IMG/VR virus record: IMGVR_UViG_3300005468_000016
Coordinates: 28,076-92,075 of that record
Direction: 5' to 3' (one strand)
From: a virus
DNA: 64,000 nt
In this document: positions 16,022 to 24,755 of the stretch, piece after piece
How positions within the stretch are numbered: the first letter of the stretch is position 1
How the letters are laid out: each line of letters starts with the position of its first letter
The notes under the pieces: model-generated
Database searches by the model: none
What the model saw: only the letters and a program-made list of their open reading frames with translations
Told to the model about the DNA's origin: nothing
Translations under genes and position numbers: made by a program

Positions 16022-16713
16022 GCACGATTCATTCAGGACCGCCCGATCCGCCCGGCGAGCCGACCGATACCGGGGAGTTTCGTTCGCAGCAGAACGTAAC
16101 GCTCGGATGGGTGGCGGTTGTGGAGCAAATCATCCACGGAAATCCCGAACGCCCCGAGGTCCCGTCGCTTCGCACCATGTACGCGCCCGAGGTCGAGATC
16201 GATGGCCAGCGGACCATTACGACCTGGAAGCGCGGCGGGGTGGATGGTGCGCCCGTGGTCGGAGACGATCCGCCCGGGACCGAGGGCAACTACTTTATCG
16301 GCGAACAATACATTACGCTGAACTACTCGCCGCAGACCATCGTCTTTGCCCGCGCGCCCGTGCCGATTCTCTCGACGCCCACGCCGATGATTGGCTACCA
16401 CCGCACGGGCTACAAGCAAATCTACAACGCCATCTATACGATTCAGACCCGCGTCTGGGCATTCGACGATGACGATGCGCAGGAACTCTTTAACTACATC
16501 GTCGCTGCCACCTACGTGCAAACCGTGGGCAGTGCGCTCGGGTCGGTCTGGGAGAATCTGACCTACGCCCCGAAGCGCCCGAGCACGCGCGGCACGGTGA
16601 TGGAGTTTGGCCTGAAGGTGGGCGTGCCGGTCTTCCTGCCCCCGCTCACCCCTGCGCGCCCCTGCTTTATCAACCAAAGGACTGCGATATGTCGGCCGAC
16701 AAGCGACACCTAA
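16018..16713 (+). CDS. Probable tail terminator/neck protein
   Basis: A 231-residue product starting in a four-base overlap with the gpG-like gene and extending 25 bases into the next gene. It contains 'QNVTLGWVAVVEQII' and a helix with 'DDAQELFNYIVAATY', as in phage proteins that bind the head-proximal end of the tail tube. It is placed just before the sheath and tube genes, where Mu gp37 lies. No diagnostic motif is visible. Confidence 0.6.
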   Translation: MSTIHSGPPDPPGEPTDTGEFRSQQNVTLGWVAVVEQIIHGNPERPEVPSLRTMYAPEVEIDGQRTITTWKRGGVDGAPVVGDDPPGTEGNYFIGEQYITLNYSPQTIVFARAPVPILSTPTPMIGYHRTGYKQIYNAIYTIQTRVWAFDDDDAQELFNYIVAATYVQTVGSALGSVWENLTYAPKRPSTRGTVMEFGLKVGVPVFLPPLTPARPCFINQRTAICRPTSDT

Positions 16714-16988
16714 ACGAGCACGAAGCGAGCGCAGGACTTGCGCCGCCTCCGAAGAACGATCGCGGGGCGCCGTTCCATGATGCCAAGGCGGGCATTCGCG
16801 CGGCCCTTCGCCACAAACTGGGCCTTGTCGGCGTCGCACTCACCGATGAGCGTCAGTATCTGACCGACGAAGCGTTTCAGGCTGCGCTGGACAAGACCCT
16901 CGCGCACTCGCCGGAACTGCCGCAGAAGATCATGCCGATGGCGTCGCGCGGGATGCCCATGATGGCCGCCGCGAAGGGGAAGGAATAA
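16689..16988 (+). CDS. Small hypothetical protein upstream of sheath
   Basis: A 99-residue product, basic at the N-terminus and helical in the middle, ending in a methionine-rich tail (MPMASRGMPMMAAAKGKE). It overlaps the preceding gene by 25 bases and ends 3 bases before the sheath gene. Its position corresponds to Mu gp38, a small protein of unknown function. Confidence 0.6.
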   Translation: MSADKRHLNEHEASAGLAPPPKNDRGAPFHDAKAGIRAALRHKLGLVGVALTDERQYLTDEAFQAALDKTLAHSPELPQKIMPMASRGMPMMAAAKGKE

Positions 16989-16991
16989 GCC

Positions 16992-18767
16992 ATGAGCCTC
17001 GTACCGGCGATTACGCAGCAGATCCTTGACGGGGGCCTCGGGATTCCGGCGCCAAATCCTGCACTTCTCCATGTCGGCGTGGGCATCTCCTCGGCGGGCG
17101 TGCGCAACAAGGCCCGGCTTCAGGCGGACGTGGCGACCCTGGTTTCCACGAACCAAGCCGGGCCGCTCGTCACCAAGGCCGCGCACCACTTGCAGCGGGC
17201 GGGGCAACTCTGGACCGTCCGCACCAACACCTCGAACCCCGGTTCCATCGGAGCCGTGACCAAGGTCCCCGCGGGACCCGGGACTGGGATGCTCGCGGTC
17301 ACGCTCAGCACCTACATCATCCATGCCCCCGCAGCAGCCGGTGCGCCGCTCAACCTCGTGACGGGGTTTGTGCGGCTGCCGATTCCCGGCAAGATCACGA
17401 TCTCGCTGGCGGCGCCGGGTGTGGCGACGAGCTACACCGTCATCGGCAAGGATCTAGAAGGCAACGTCCAGACCGAAGTCATCGCACTGGCGGCGGCCCC
17501 AAGCACGAATCTCAGTGTGAACGAGTACACCGAGATCATCTCCATTACCACGCCGTCGGACCCGATGGGCGTCTCCAGTTTCACCAACGTCTCGACGACG
17601 CCGGTTGACAGCTACGAGATGATCTTCGAGGTCACGCAGTCGGGAAGCGTCGCCGCGCAGACGATGCAATTCCGCTACAGCATGGACAAGGGGCGGACAT
17701 TCTCCGCGACCTTGGTCGTGCCGGCGGGCGGGGCGTTGCAGGTGCAGACCTACGCGCCGGGCGGCTCGAACAACCCCTACCTCGGGTTCACTGTCACCTT
17801 TGCGGACGCCGCCGGTCCGGTATTCTTCGTCAAGGGCGACCGCTTCACCTTTGAGACGTTGGCTCCGACGTGGAGCCTGAACGATCTACTGACCGCGCTT
17901 GATGCGGTGGCGAACGACCCCGATGTGCGGCAACTCTACTCGGGCTTTCACGTCGTCGGGGCGGCCGATGGCACCACGTTCGCGGCGGTCGAGTCGCAGC
18001 TTCAGTCCTACGCGGACCAGAAGTTCCAGTACCGCTTCATCTACTTGGAGGCGGCACGGCAGGGCGCGGCGGTGGAATCGACCTGGGCGGCGTCCGTGGT
18101 ATCGAGTTTCAACGCGACAGGCGTGCGCACGGGCGTCGTGGCGATGGATGGCGATATCGACGACCCGAGCACGCGCACGTTCCCGCGGCGGAACCTGGGC
18201 AGCGTCTATATGGCACGGCTCATGTCCTGCCCGATCTCGGAACTCCCCTCGCACGTCAATTGTGAGACGGTCTTCGGGACCAAGACGAACCTGGAAGGCA
18301 TGGTGAAACTCTACCAGGGCGACGCCAGCAACACCGTCTTGACGCTCGCGAACATCGTGGCGTTCCGGACCTTCCCGACGCGCACCGGGTTCTACATCAC
18401 CCGCGGAATTCTAAAGACCCTGGAGACTTCGGACTATCGCGACATTCCGAACCGCCGGGTCATGGACACCGCCGCGACCATCGGGTACGACGCCGCGCTC
18501 CCGTTCTTGCAGGCGGAGCTTCTGGCGAATCCGACGACGGGCCAACTCGACCCGACCGAGGCGCGCAAGATCCGCGAGTACATCTTCGCGCAAGAGCAGA
18601 CGGTGCTACTCGGGGGACAGCGACGGCATGTTTCCGATCTGCGGGTGGACGTGAGCACGCTCAACCCGTTCCTGCGCGACCGCACCGTCAACACCACGAT
18701 CCGCATCGTGCCGCGGGGCGCTGTGGACTTTATCAACCAAGTCTACAGCTACGCGCCGACGATTTAA
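16992..18767 (+). CDS. Contractile tail sheath protein, Mu gpL-like
   Basis: This 591-residue protein forms the contractile outer cylinder of the tail. It matches DUF2586-type sheath proteins: residues about 300-350 read 'LTALDAVANDPDVRQLYSGF' and 'FAAVESQLQSYADQKFQYRF', and the C-terminus has 'RVDVSTLNPFLRDRTVNTTI' before the typical final strand. It is longer than Mu gpL (about 495), with an inserted beta domain around residues 110-290. The tube gene follows directly. Confidence 0.9.
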   Translation: MSLVPAITQQILDGGLGIPAPNPALLHVGVGISSAGVRNKARLQADVATLVSTNQAGPLVTKAAHHLQRAGQLWTVRTNTSNPGSIGAVTKVPAGPGTGMLAVTLSTYIIHAPAAAGAPLNLVTGFVRLPIPGKITISLAAPGVATSYTVIGKDLEGNVQTEVIALAAAPSTNLSVNEYTEIISITTPSDPMGVSSFTNVSTTPVDSYEMIFEVTQSGSVAAQTMQFRYSMDKGRTFSATLVVPAGGALQVQTYAPGGSNNPYLGFTVTFADAAGPVFFVKGDRFTFETLAPTWSLNDLLTALDAVANDPDVRQLYSGFHVVGAADGTTFAAVESQLQSYADQKFQYRFIYLEAARQGAAVESTWAASVVSSFNATGVRTGVVAMDGDIDDPSTRTFPRRNLGSVYMARLMSCPISELPSHVNCETVFGTKTNLEGMVKLYQGDASNTVLTLANIVAFRTFPTRTGFYITRGILKTLETSDYRDIPNRRVMDTAATIGYDAALPFLQAELLANPTTGQLDPTEARKIREYIFAQEQTVLLGGQRRHVSDLRVDVSTLNPFLRDRTVNTTIRIVPRGAVDFINQVYSYAPTI

Positions 18768-18779
18768 GGAGCCGCTCCC

Positions 18780-19298
18780 ATGCCTCCGATTTCCCAGCGA
18801 TATCCCTACCCGCGCATCAACGGGCTTTACGCGCAGCACGCCTCGATCAGCGTCATGATCAACGGCGTGAATTTCTACGACATCCCGGACATCTCGGGTG
18901 TCGGCGATTCGTGCGAGCCCACGATCGTGCGGGGCCTCTCTCGGGTGGGCCTCGGCATGACCGCGGGCAACAACGAATCCGAGGACTTGCAGATCACGTT
19001 CTTTCAGAGCGTATGGCCCGAGGTGGAAAACGCCATCGATCCGAACGGCATCGGCATCTACGACATATTCCCGATCGCGCTCCATATGGAGATCACCGAG
19101 GCTGGCATCCCGACCCAGACCCGCGACTGGGTGGCGCTCCGGCTGAGCAAGGTCACAGAGACTTCCAGTTACTCCAGCGAGCCGATCAAGACCGTGGCCA
19201 CGTTCAAGAACATCGCCATGGTGCGCAACGGTCGGAATCCCGTCGTCGGGATCAACTTCAACTACAACCAGAACCTGCTCAAGATCGTGGGCGTGTAG
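18780..19298 (+). CDS. Tail tube protein, Mu gpM-like
   Basis: A 172-residue protein directly after the sheath gene, as in all contractile-tailed phages of this type. It is beta-rich, with 'LQITFFQSVWPEVENAID' and a terminal 'GINFNYNQNLLKIVG' strand. It polymerises as hexameric rings into the inner tube. An AAGGAG site lies upstream. The assignment rests on size, order and general likeness. Confidence 0.82.
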   Translation: MPPISQRYPYPRINGLYAQHASISVMINGVNFYDIPDISGVGDSCEPTIVRGLSRVGLGMTAGNNESEDLQITFFQSVWPEVENAIDPNGIGIYDIFPIALHMEITEAGIPTQTRDWVALRLSKVTETSSYSSEPIKTVATFKNIAMVRNGRNPVVGINFNYNQNLLKIVGV

Positions 19299-19341
19299 CC
19301 CGAACCACAACCCGCAGGGCCGAAAAGGCCGGAGGACTGCG

Positions 19342-19926
19342 ATGAACGAAGAGACCACGACCGAACCCACCCCGAACATCTACGGCACCGAGCGCAAAAC
19401 TCTGCGCGCCTGGCTCGACGAAAACCCGGAGGTCCCCGAGGGATTGACCAGCGAAATCTGTCCGCTCAAGTCCCTGGTGAAGTTCGCCTGCACGATCGGT
19501 GGCGTGGACGCCGGGTCCGCCGGCTACGCGCAGAAGATCACCTACGATGAACTGCTGGCGTTGGCGCTCAAGGCCAAGCAGACGCATCGGGAGATTCTGG
19601 CCAAGGCAAACATCACCGAGGAGCATAAGGCGCCGATCATCCCGGCCGATTCGCTCTATTGCGCGCTGGTGATCCAGCGCCCATCGAGTGGCCAGATCGA
19701 TGCCATCCACAGCGCCGTCCTAGAGGGCGCGACCAGCATGGGCCAGGATCAGCGGGCGGGCCTGCGCACGTCCATGTTGACGCAGATGCTTCAGAAATGC
19801 GCACTCTACCCGGACGCCGGCCAGCGCCAGAAGTTGTTCGTGGACTACGGAGGCTTGCAGCAAGAGTTCACGAACAAGTGCATGATGCTCGGGCACAAGG
19901 CGGTCGAAGAGATCGTGGGAAAATAA
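19342..19926 (+). CDS. Tail assembly chaperone, short form
   Basis: A 194-residue protein between the tube and the tape measure genes, the place of Mu gp41 and lambda gpG. It starts with an acidic disordered stretch, then helices. The last codons read GTG GGA AAA TAA and contain a GGGAAAA slippery heptamer, so a fraction of ribosomes should shift into the -1 frame and make a longer form. The chaperone coats the tape measure during tail assembly and is absent from the mature virion in related systems. Confidence 0.8.
   Translation: MNEETTTEPTPNIYGTERKTLRAWLDENPEVPEGLTSEICPLKSLVKFACTIGGVDAGSAGYAQKITYDELLALALKAKQTHREILAKANITEEHKAPIIPADSLYCALVIQRPSSGQIDAIHSAVLEGATSMGQDQRAGLRTSMLTQMLQKCALYPDAGQRQKLFVDYGGLQQEFTNKCMMLGHKAVEEIVGK
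19917..19923 (+). promoter_or_regulatory. Slippery site for -1 ribosomal frameshift
   Basis: GGGAAAA lies in the register G GGA AAA required for simultaneous -1 slippage, directly before the in-frame TAA at 19924-19926. The -1 frame is open from here to 20168. Confidence 0.8.
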
Positions 19927-20168
19927 ACGCCCTCACGGCTCAGTTCTTTGAACCGGGCGGTGAGGGCATCGCGGGCAAGGAACTCGCGGCGCTCCTCGGA
20001 TGTGACATCGACATGGAGAAGCATCCTCGCCGACATGCCCTGTTTGTCCTGATCGGTCAGGCGCTCATTGGGGCGGCGCACGCGGGGACGCTTTCCGATG
20101 GCCTGCTGCGTCTCTTTGGCGACCGCGGGGGCTTGCCTGTCTACTGGATTCAGCCGAAGGGGACCTAG
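19923..20168 (+). CDS. Tail assembly chaperone, -1 frame extension
   Basis: This is the 3' part of the chaperone, reached only by frameshifting. After the slippery site the -1 frame reads INALTAQFFEPGG and continues for about 81 residues to a TAG at 20166-20168, giving a fusion of about 275 residues. The sequence is protein-like (KELAALLGCDIDMEKHPRRH) and has no convincing start of its own. Its end lies 3 bases before the tape measure GTG. The extension is expected to bind tail tube subunits, as in lambda gpGT. Confidence 0.75.
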   Translation: MNALTAQFFEPGGEGIAGKELAALLGCDIDMEKHPRRHALFVLIGQALIGAAHAGTLSDGLLRLFGDRGGLPVYWIQPKGT

Positions 20169-20171
20169 ACC

Positions 20172-22148
20172 GTGGACCCGCTGGAGTGGATCTTGGCGTT
20201 CGTGGATGAGATCTCCGCCCCTGCGCGGGCGATGTCGGGGTCTGTCCGCGAATTGACCAAGTCCCTCCAGGGGTTGCAGGAGATCACGAACAAATTAAAG
20301 CCCGTCACGCTTCCGGGTTTGGGTAGCGCGGGCTCGGCTTCGTCGCGCGCCAACAATGAAATGAAGCGGTTCGCGGACATGTGGCAGAAGATCGGCCTGC
20401 GCATGCAGAAGGATCAAGCGGCGGCACTGAAAGCCACCGAGCCTGGGGTGTCCAAGTCCTTCGCCGACATGTGGCAACGCATTGGCGCGCGGATGATGGC
20501 CGACCAGACCAAGGCCATGCGCCAGGCTGCAAAGACCGCTGCCGCCGAGGCCGAGAAGTCCGCGCACAAGTCCTACTTCGGGGGGCACAAGAGCATCTCG
20601 GGACTGCTCGGGGCGCGGGCTGAGCACAAGATGAGCGGCTTGGCCACGGGTGCGGCGGATGCGCTGCTCGGGGCACCTGCCACCCTGGTCACGGGCGCAC
20701 TGAGCGCGGTCGGCTCTCTTGTTGAGGGCACGACCGCCATGGCCTTCAACTTCGGCAAGGCGGCCATCTCTGCGCAGGCCATGCGCGAGGAAAGCGTCGA
20801 GGCGTTTAAGGCCATCTACGGCAACGAAGACACCGCGAATCGGCTATTTGACCAGGCCCGCAAGATGGCCAAGGACACCAAGTTTGACACCGTCGATGTC
20901 GTCAAGATGTATAACACCCTCGCCGCGAACAACTTTGGCGTGTCGGAGTTGGACAAGTGGTCGCGGGCGGTGGCGGACATTGAGAGCGCCCGCAAAGGCA
21001 AGGGCGAAACCTTCCTTAACGCGATCTCGCGCATCCGCGGCAGTCAACTCGCTTCCTTTGGACAGGTGCAGTCGGCCGGCTTGCAAGGCCCCGGCATTGA
21101 GAACGTCTTCCGGGAGTTGGCCAAAGTCAAGGGCATGGACACCAACACCGACCGATTCAAGTGGATGAAGCTGTTCCGGAAGGGTGGCGTCACCCGAGAA
21201 GAGGCCCTGCAAGCGGTCGAGCAGGCGGTCGCTGGGAAGTACGACACGCGCACCGGCAAGGTGGGTGAGTTCGCCGCCGCCCAGGGTAGCAAAACGTGGT
21301 CGGGCGTTCTCTCGAACATCAAGAACGGCCTCGGCGATGTGCTCAATATGAGATTCTCAGAGAACCATCCGATCAACAAGTTCAAAGAGATTCTGATGGC
21401 AATCGGAAGTCCAGGTGGCTTGTTTGATGAGTCGAGCGAGAGCGGTCGGCGGTTCTCCAAATTGATGTCAAACCTCGTCGAAGATGTCTTCTCTATCTTT
21501 GGTGGACTCGCCGACAAGACAGACGACTCCATCAAGTCCATCCTGTCCCTGGGCGAGGCACTGGAGCGGCAATTCAAGAAGGTGACCGATTACATCCGAG
21601 ACAAGATCACGCCGGCCATCGTCGAGGCCATCAACTCCCCGAACCTCGATCAGCACTTGACTGCATTCGCGGCCAAGATCATCACGATCATCTCAAAGGG
21701 AATCCTCGCCGCGCTCGATGCCGCGTTGCCAGAGTGGGTCACGGGGCCAAAGAACCTGCCGCCATTGCCATCTGGGGTGGTCACGCCGTGGAATATAAAC
21801 AACGTCACGCCATCGTCGGCTGGGACCTCGCCGGCTGCTGGTGGTGGGGTGGAACTTGGCGGCGGCATCACCTCGCACGCAGGTGGCGGCAAGATCCCTG
21901 GTCCATTCGGACGCCCCCGCATGATTATCGGACACGGCACCGAGGAGATTCTACCGCTCGGAACCTCGCTCGCCAGCATGCGCGGTGGCGATGGCGCGGG
22001 CATGAGCGTTACCGCTCCGGTTCACATCTACGGCAATCTCTCGATGGACGAATCCGACATCAGCCGCGCCGTCGAGCAAGGGATTCAGCGGGGCGGGATG
22101 TTGCTGCTTGAAAAGCTCGCCGTTGCCCAAGGGGCACAGAGGGCCTGA
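20172..22148 (+). CDS. Tape measure protein
   Basis: A 658-residue protein with a GTG start at 20172, directly after the chaperone. It is largely helical, with hydrophobic alanine/glycine-rich segments at about residues 165-200 and a conserved-looking block 'AFKAIYGNEDTANRLFDQAR' and 'VVKMYNTLAANNFG' typical of Mu-like tape measures. The C-terminus is Gly/Ser/Thr-rich. It sets tail length; at about 1.5 angstroms per residue it predicts a tail near 100 nm (inference). Confidence 0.88.
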   Translation: MDPLEWILAFVDEISAPARAMSGSVRELTKSLQGLQEITNKLKPVTLPGLGSAGSASSRANNEMKRFADMWQKIGLRMQKDQAAALKATEPGVSKSFADMWQRIGARMMADQTKAMRQAAKTAAAEAEKSAHKSYFGGHKSISGLLGARAEHKMSGLATGAADALLGAPATLVTGALSAVGSLVEGTTAMAFNFGKAAISAQAMREESVEAFKAIYGNEDTANRLFDQARKMAKDTKFDTVDVVKMYNTLAANNFGVSELDKWSRAVADIESARKGKGETFLNAISRIRGSQLASFGQVQSAGLQGPGIENVFRELAKVKGMDTNTDRFKWMKLFRKGGVTREEALQAVEQAVAGKYDTRTGKVGEFAAAQGSKTWSGVLSNIKNGLGDVLNMRFSENHPINKFKEILMAIGSPGGLFDESSESGRRFSKLMSNLVEDVFSIFGGLADKTDDSIKSILSLGEALERQFKKVTDYIRDKITPAIVEAINSPNLDQHLTAFAAKIITIISKGILAALDAALPEWVTGPKNLPPLPSGVVTPWNINNVTPSSAGTSPAAGGGVELGGGITSHAGGGKIPGPFGRPRMIIGHGTEEILPLGTSLASMRGGDGAGMSVTAPVHIYGNLSMDESDISRAVEQGIQRGGMLLLEKLAVAQGAQRA

Positions 22149-22828
22149 TGGCAACAGCGGCGGAATTACTTGCGTCAATCGCGAACAACAGGCAATTGCC
22201 ATGGGTTCCCTATGCCACGGCGAACAGTCCGCTCAACTGGCCCGATCTGCCGGAGTGGGACTCCATTGCAATCGCGGGCGCGCAGTTCCCAATTGAGGGT
22301 TTACCGCGCTATGCAAAGAAACTCGCTCACGACAAAAAGAGCGGCGTCGGCGGAGACAATCAGAAGATCACCGCCAAGGGCATGAAACCGACGCCGGTTG
22401 GAATCACCCTAAAACTATGGGTCGATATTGCCGGTGGACCAAACTATCTCGATCTGTTTCGCGCGATGATTCCAGTTCTACTTGCTCCGCGGTTTGAGAG
22501 ACGGTTTGCGCTTCCTGTGTATCATCCAGTGCTTGAGGCTTATGGAGTGACCAGCGTGGTCTTTGTGAATATTGGCCCCATTGTTCATTCGGGCAATCGC
22601 ATTTTTCATGTGGAGTTGGAAGGCGAAAACGCAGCCGACATCAAAGCTGGTCAGTCCACAAAGCAGATCAAAAAGCCGGACGAGAGTTCGCTGGCGGGCG
22701 TGGGTGGACTCCGCGGCGGCCGCTTCGGCATCGTGACCCAGACCATTCCGCGCGTGGATGGAACCTCCGTCACGACCGCTTGGCAGGGACGCATCAATAT
22801 GCCGTCCAGTCGCACGGGGTTGCCATGA
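22148..22828 (+). CDS. Baseplate or tail-tip protein after tape measure
   Basis: A 226-residue protein overlapping the tape measure stop (TGATG). It has a basic middle (KKLAHDKKSGVGGDNQK), a beta-rich central part and an acidic/lysine tail (GENAADIKAGQSTKQIKKP). Its position corresponds to Mu gp43/N or a LysM-type tail-tip adaptor. I cannot see a LysM motif with confidence. Confidence 0.65.
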   Translation: MATAAELLASIANNRQLPWVPYATANSPLNWPDLPEWDSIAIAGAQFPIEGLPRYAKKLAHDKKSGVGGDNQKITAKGMKPTPVGITLKLWVDIAGGPNYLDLFRAMIPVLLAPRFERRFALPVYHPVLEAYGVTSVVFVNIGPIVHSGNRIFHVELEGENAADIKAGQSTKQIKKPDESSLAGVGGLRGGRFGIVTQTIPRVDGTSVTTAWQGRINMPSSRTGLP

Positions 22829-24321
22829 GCGACGTGGTTCTGGGCAGCATCCCCGCGATCCGTGGCAACCTCACACTGAGGCGGCGTGGCAACTGGGACA
22901 GTCGATGGGTACTCGACGATGTCACGGAGAACAACGGAGCACCCTCTGGCATCGTCGCCTGCACATTCTGGGGCGAGTCCATTGCGGGTTTTGTGCTGCG
23001 CGGCGGTGCGCCCTACCTCCAGGCGCAGGTTCAGGTCATCGGCGGGCGCGGCAATATCACCCCAGAAAAGACCATCGAAGCGCGTGATTACCGCTACGCA
23101 TCCTTTGCCCAGATCGCCCGCGAAATCGTCGAGGACGCGGGCGAGGTGATTGCCGAAGATGTGCTCGTCGGCATTGATCAACAACTGGTCGGCTGGACGC
23201 GCTGTGCGGGACCGTGGCTCGTCGAACTTGAGCGCCTGATCGGCACGCGCAACGATCCGGATGGTGTGAACGACGGCACGACGTGGAATGTGCGGCTGTC
23301 TGATGGGCAGATCGAAATCCGTCCGCCTGTTGAGCAAGACACCGTTCCCGCGCTTCAGATGCTCGCGGACCACATCACCGAGCGCAAGCGCATCTACAAA
23401 CTCGACGACGAGACGGCGGGATTGGTTATCAAGCCGGGCGATCGGTTCGAGGGCATTATCGCCGATACCGTCGAGTACATCGTCGAGCAAGAATCTCTGA
23501 CCGTCGAGGTCTACTACCGGCCATCTGTCGCGCCACCAGGTCAGGCGCTCGACCGCATGGTGCAAGCCTGGCAAGAAAACTGGAATATGGGGCATGCGCG
23601 GTATCGAGAAACCGAGATCGATCCGCTCGGTTACTATCTCGGAACCGTGCGCGGGGTCCGCAACAACGGCGACATCGATCTCCAGGCGGACGATTCGCGC
23701 ATCGGCTTTGTGAACGACTTTCCGGTGTTCTCCGGACTGCCCGGCTGGCAAATCACGCCCGTTCCAAAGGGTCCGACGTTTGCGGGCGCTCGCGGTATCT
23801 TCGGCTGGTCGGGCGGCGACAAGAGCAAGAAAGTCTGTCTTGCATGGGCCAGCGAACCCGCGGCGGCACTCGATACCGCGACCATCGAAGCGCGCACGCT
23901 CATCGAATGGAAGGCGCCCACGCATCGCATCATCGGCAAGAGCGAGGTCGTGGACGGCGATCAGGAAGTCATCAACGGCGATGACATCACCGAGCACGAC
24001 GTAGGGCGCGGGGGCACGCCGATCATTCTTCCGGGTTCCTCTCTTACGTCTGCGGGCGGCGCTGTGAATGGTTTCGGCACGGACTGCGGATTTACGCTGG
24101 TCGCCTTGGCGGGTTCCACGGTCAGTCCGGGTGCTATCGCGCAGGTGACCTTCGCACGCCAATTCAAGAAGGCCCCGCAATCCGTCTCCTTTGGTGCGCA
24201 AGATGCAGTCTCCGCGTTGGTGGGTCTTTGGGCCAGTAGTCTGACGGCGAGTGGCATGGAGATCTCGACAGCCGCCCCATGGGCCGGTGGTCTTCGCTTT
24301 TCGGTCATTATCAAGGAATAG
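22825..24321 (+). CDS. Baseplate hub protein
   Basis: A 498-residue protein starting in an ATGA overlap. The first 300 residues are beta-rich and include 'ASFAQIAREIVEDAGE', where hub proteins of the gpP/gp27 type carry a helix after the first domain. The C-terminal part (from about residue 395) is a separate Gly/Ser/Val-rich beta module that ends FSVIIKE and may form a spike or capping domain. It is placed between the tail-tip gene and the wedge gene, as for Mu gpP and gp45. The large antisense reading frame here is a shadow. Confidence 0.7.
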   Translation: MSDVVLGSIPAIRGNLTLRRRGNWDSRWVLDDVTENNGAPSGIVACTFWGESIAGFVLRGGAPYLQAQVQVIGGRGNITPEKTIEARDYRYASFAQIAREIVEDAGEVIAEDVLVGIDQQLVGWTRCAGPWLVELERLIGTRNDPDGVNDGTTWNVRLSDGQIEIRPPVEQDTVPALQMLADHITERKRIYKLDDETAGLVIKPGDRFEGIIADTVEYIVEQESLTVEVYYRPSVAPPGQALDRMVQAWQENWNMGHARYRETEIDPLGYYLGTVRGVRNNGDIDLQADDSRIGFVNDFPVFSGLPGWQITPVPKGPTFAGARGIFGWSGGDKSKKVCLAWASEPAAALDTATIEARTLIEWKAPTHRIIGKSEVVDGDQEVINGDDITEHDVGRGGTPIILPGSSLTSAGGAVNGFGTDCGFTLVALAGSTVSPGAIAQVTFARQFKKAPQSVSFGAQDAVSALVGLWASSLTASGMEISTAAPWAGGLRFSVIIKE

Positions 24322-24323
24322 CC

Positions 24324-24755
24324 ATGGCAGCGACGGATTACGGCTCAGACCTTAGCACCTACGCCGACGTGTCGAGCGGCATCGCGGACCTTGATCCGAC
24401 GTTCGCGGTCATCGCGGGGCCGCGCGTGGTCGTGGAACGCATCGCCCGCAAGCTCATGACGCCGACGGGGTCGATGCTCAAGGCGGGCTGGGGCTTTGAC
24501 CTGCGCGCGATCCTGCAAGCCTCGCTGACCTCGGCACAACTCGGCCAGCTCCGCGGCATCGTCTCAGACCAGATCCTGGGCGAACCGGAAGTGGCCGACG
24601 CCGAAGTCACCATCAACTATACGATTCAGCTTAAGCGCCTCGACATCGTCGGGACCGTCACCCTCGTTTCGGGCGCGGTGTTTCCGCTGGTCTTTGTCGT
24701 GACCCCGGAACTTGTCCAGCCGATCTTTGACGACATCCTAGAGGTGAACCAGTGA
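24324..24755 (+). CDS. Baseplate wedge protein, gp25-like
   Basis: A 143-residue protein with the size and layout of the gpW/gp25 family: 'RVVVERIARKLMTP', then 'KAGWGFDLRAIL', 'LGQLRGIVSDQIL' and a C-terminal strand pair. The family initiates sheath assembly on the baseplate. It is directly followed by the J-like gene through a GTGA overlap, as in Mu (gp46, gp47). Confidence 0.78.
   Translation: MAATDYGSDLSTYADVSSGIADLDPTFAVIAGPRVVVERIARKLMTPTGSMLKAGWGFDLRAILQASLTSAQLGQLRGIVSDQILGEPEVADAEVTINYTIQLKRLDIVGTVTLVSGAVFPLVFVVTPELVQPIFDDILEVNQ

Noticed and set aside
22651-24201. 516-residue open frame on the minus strand
   Set aside because: It is antisense to the baseplate hub gene, has Arg/Ala/Asp-rich shadow composition and no ribosome site, and the plus strand shows a continuous overlapping operon.
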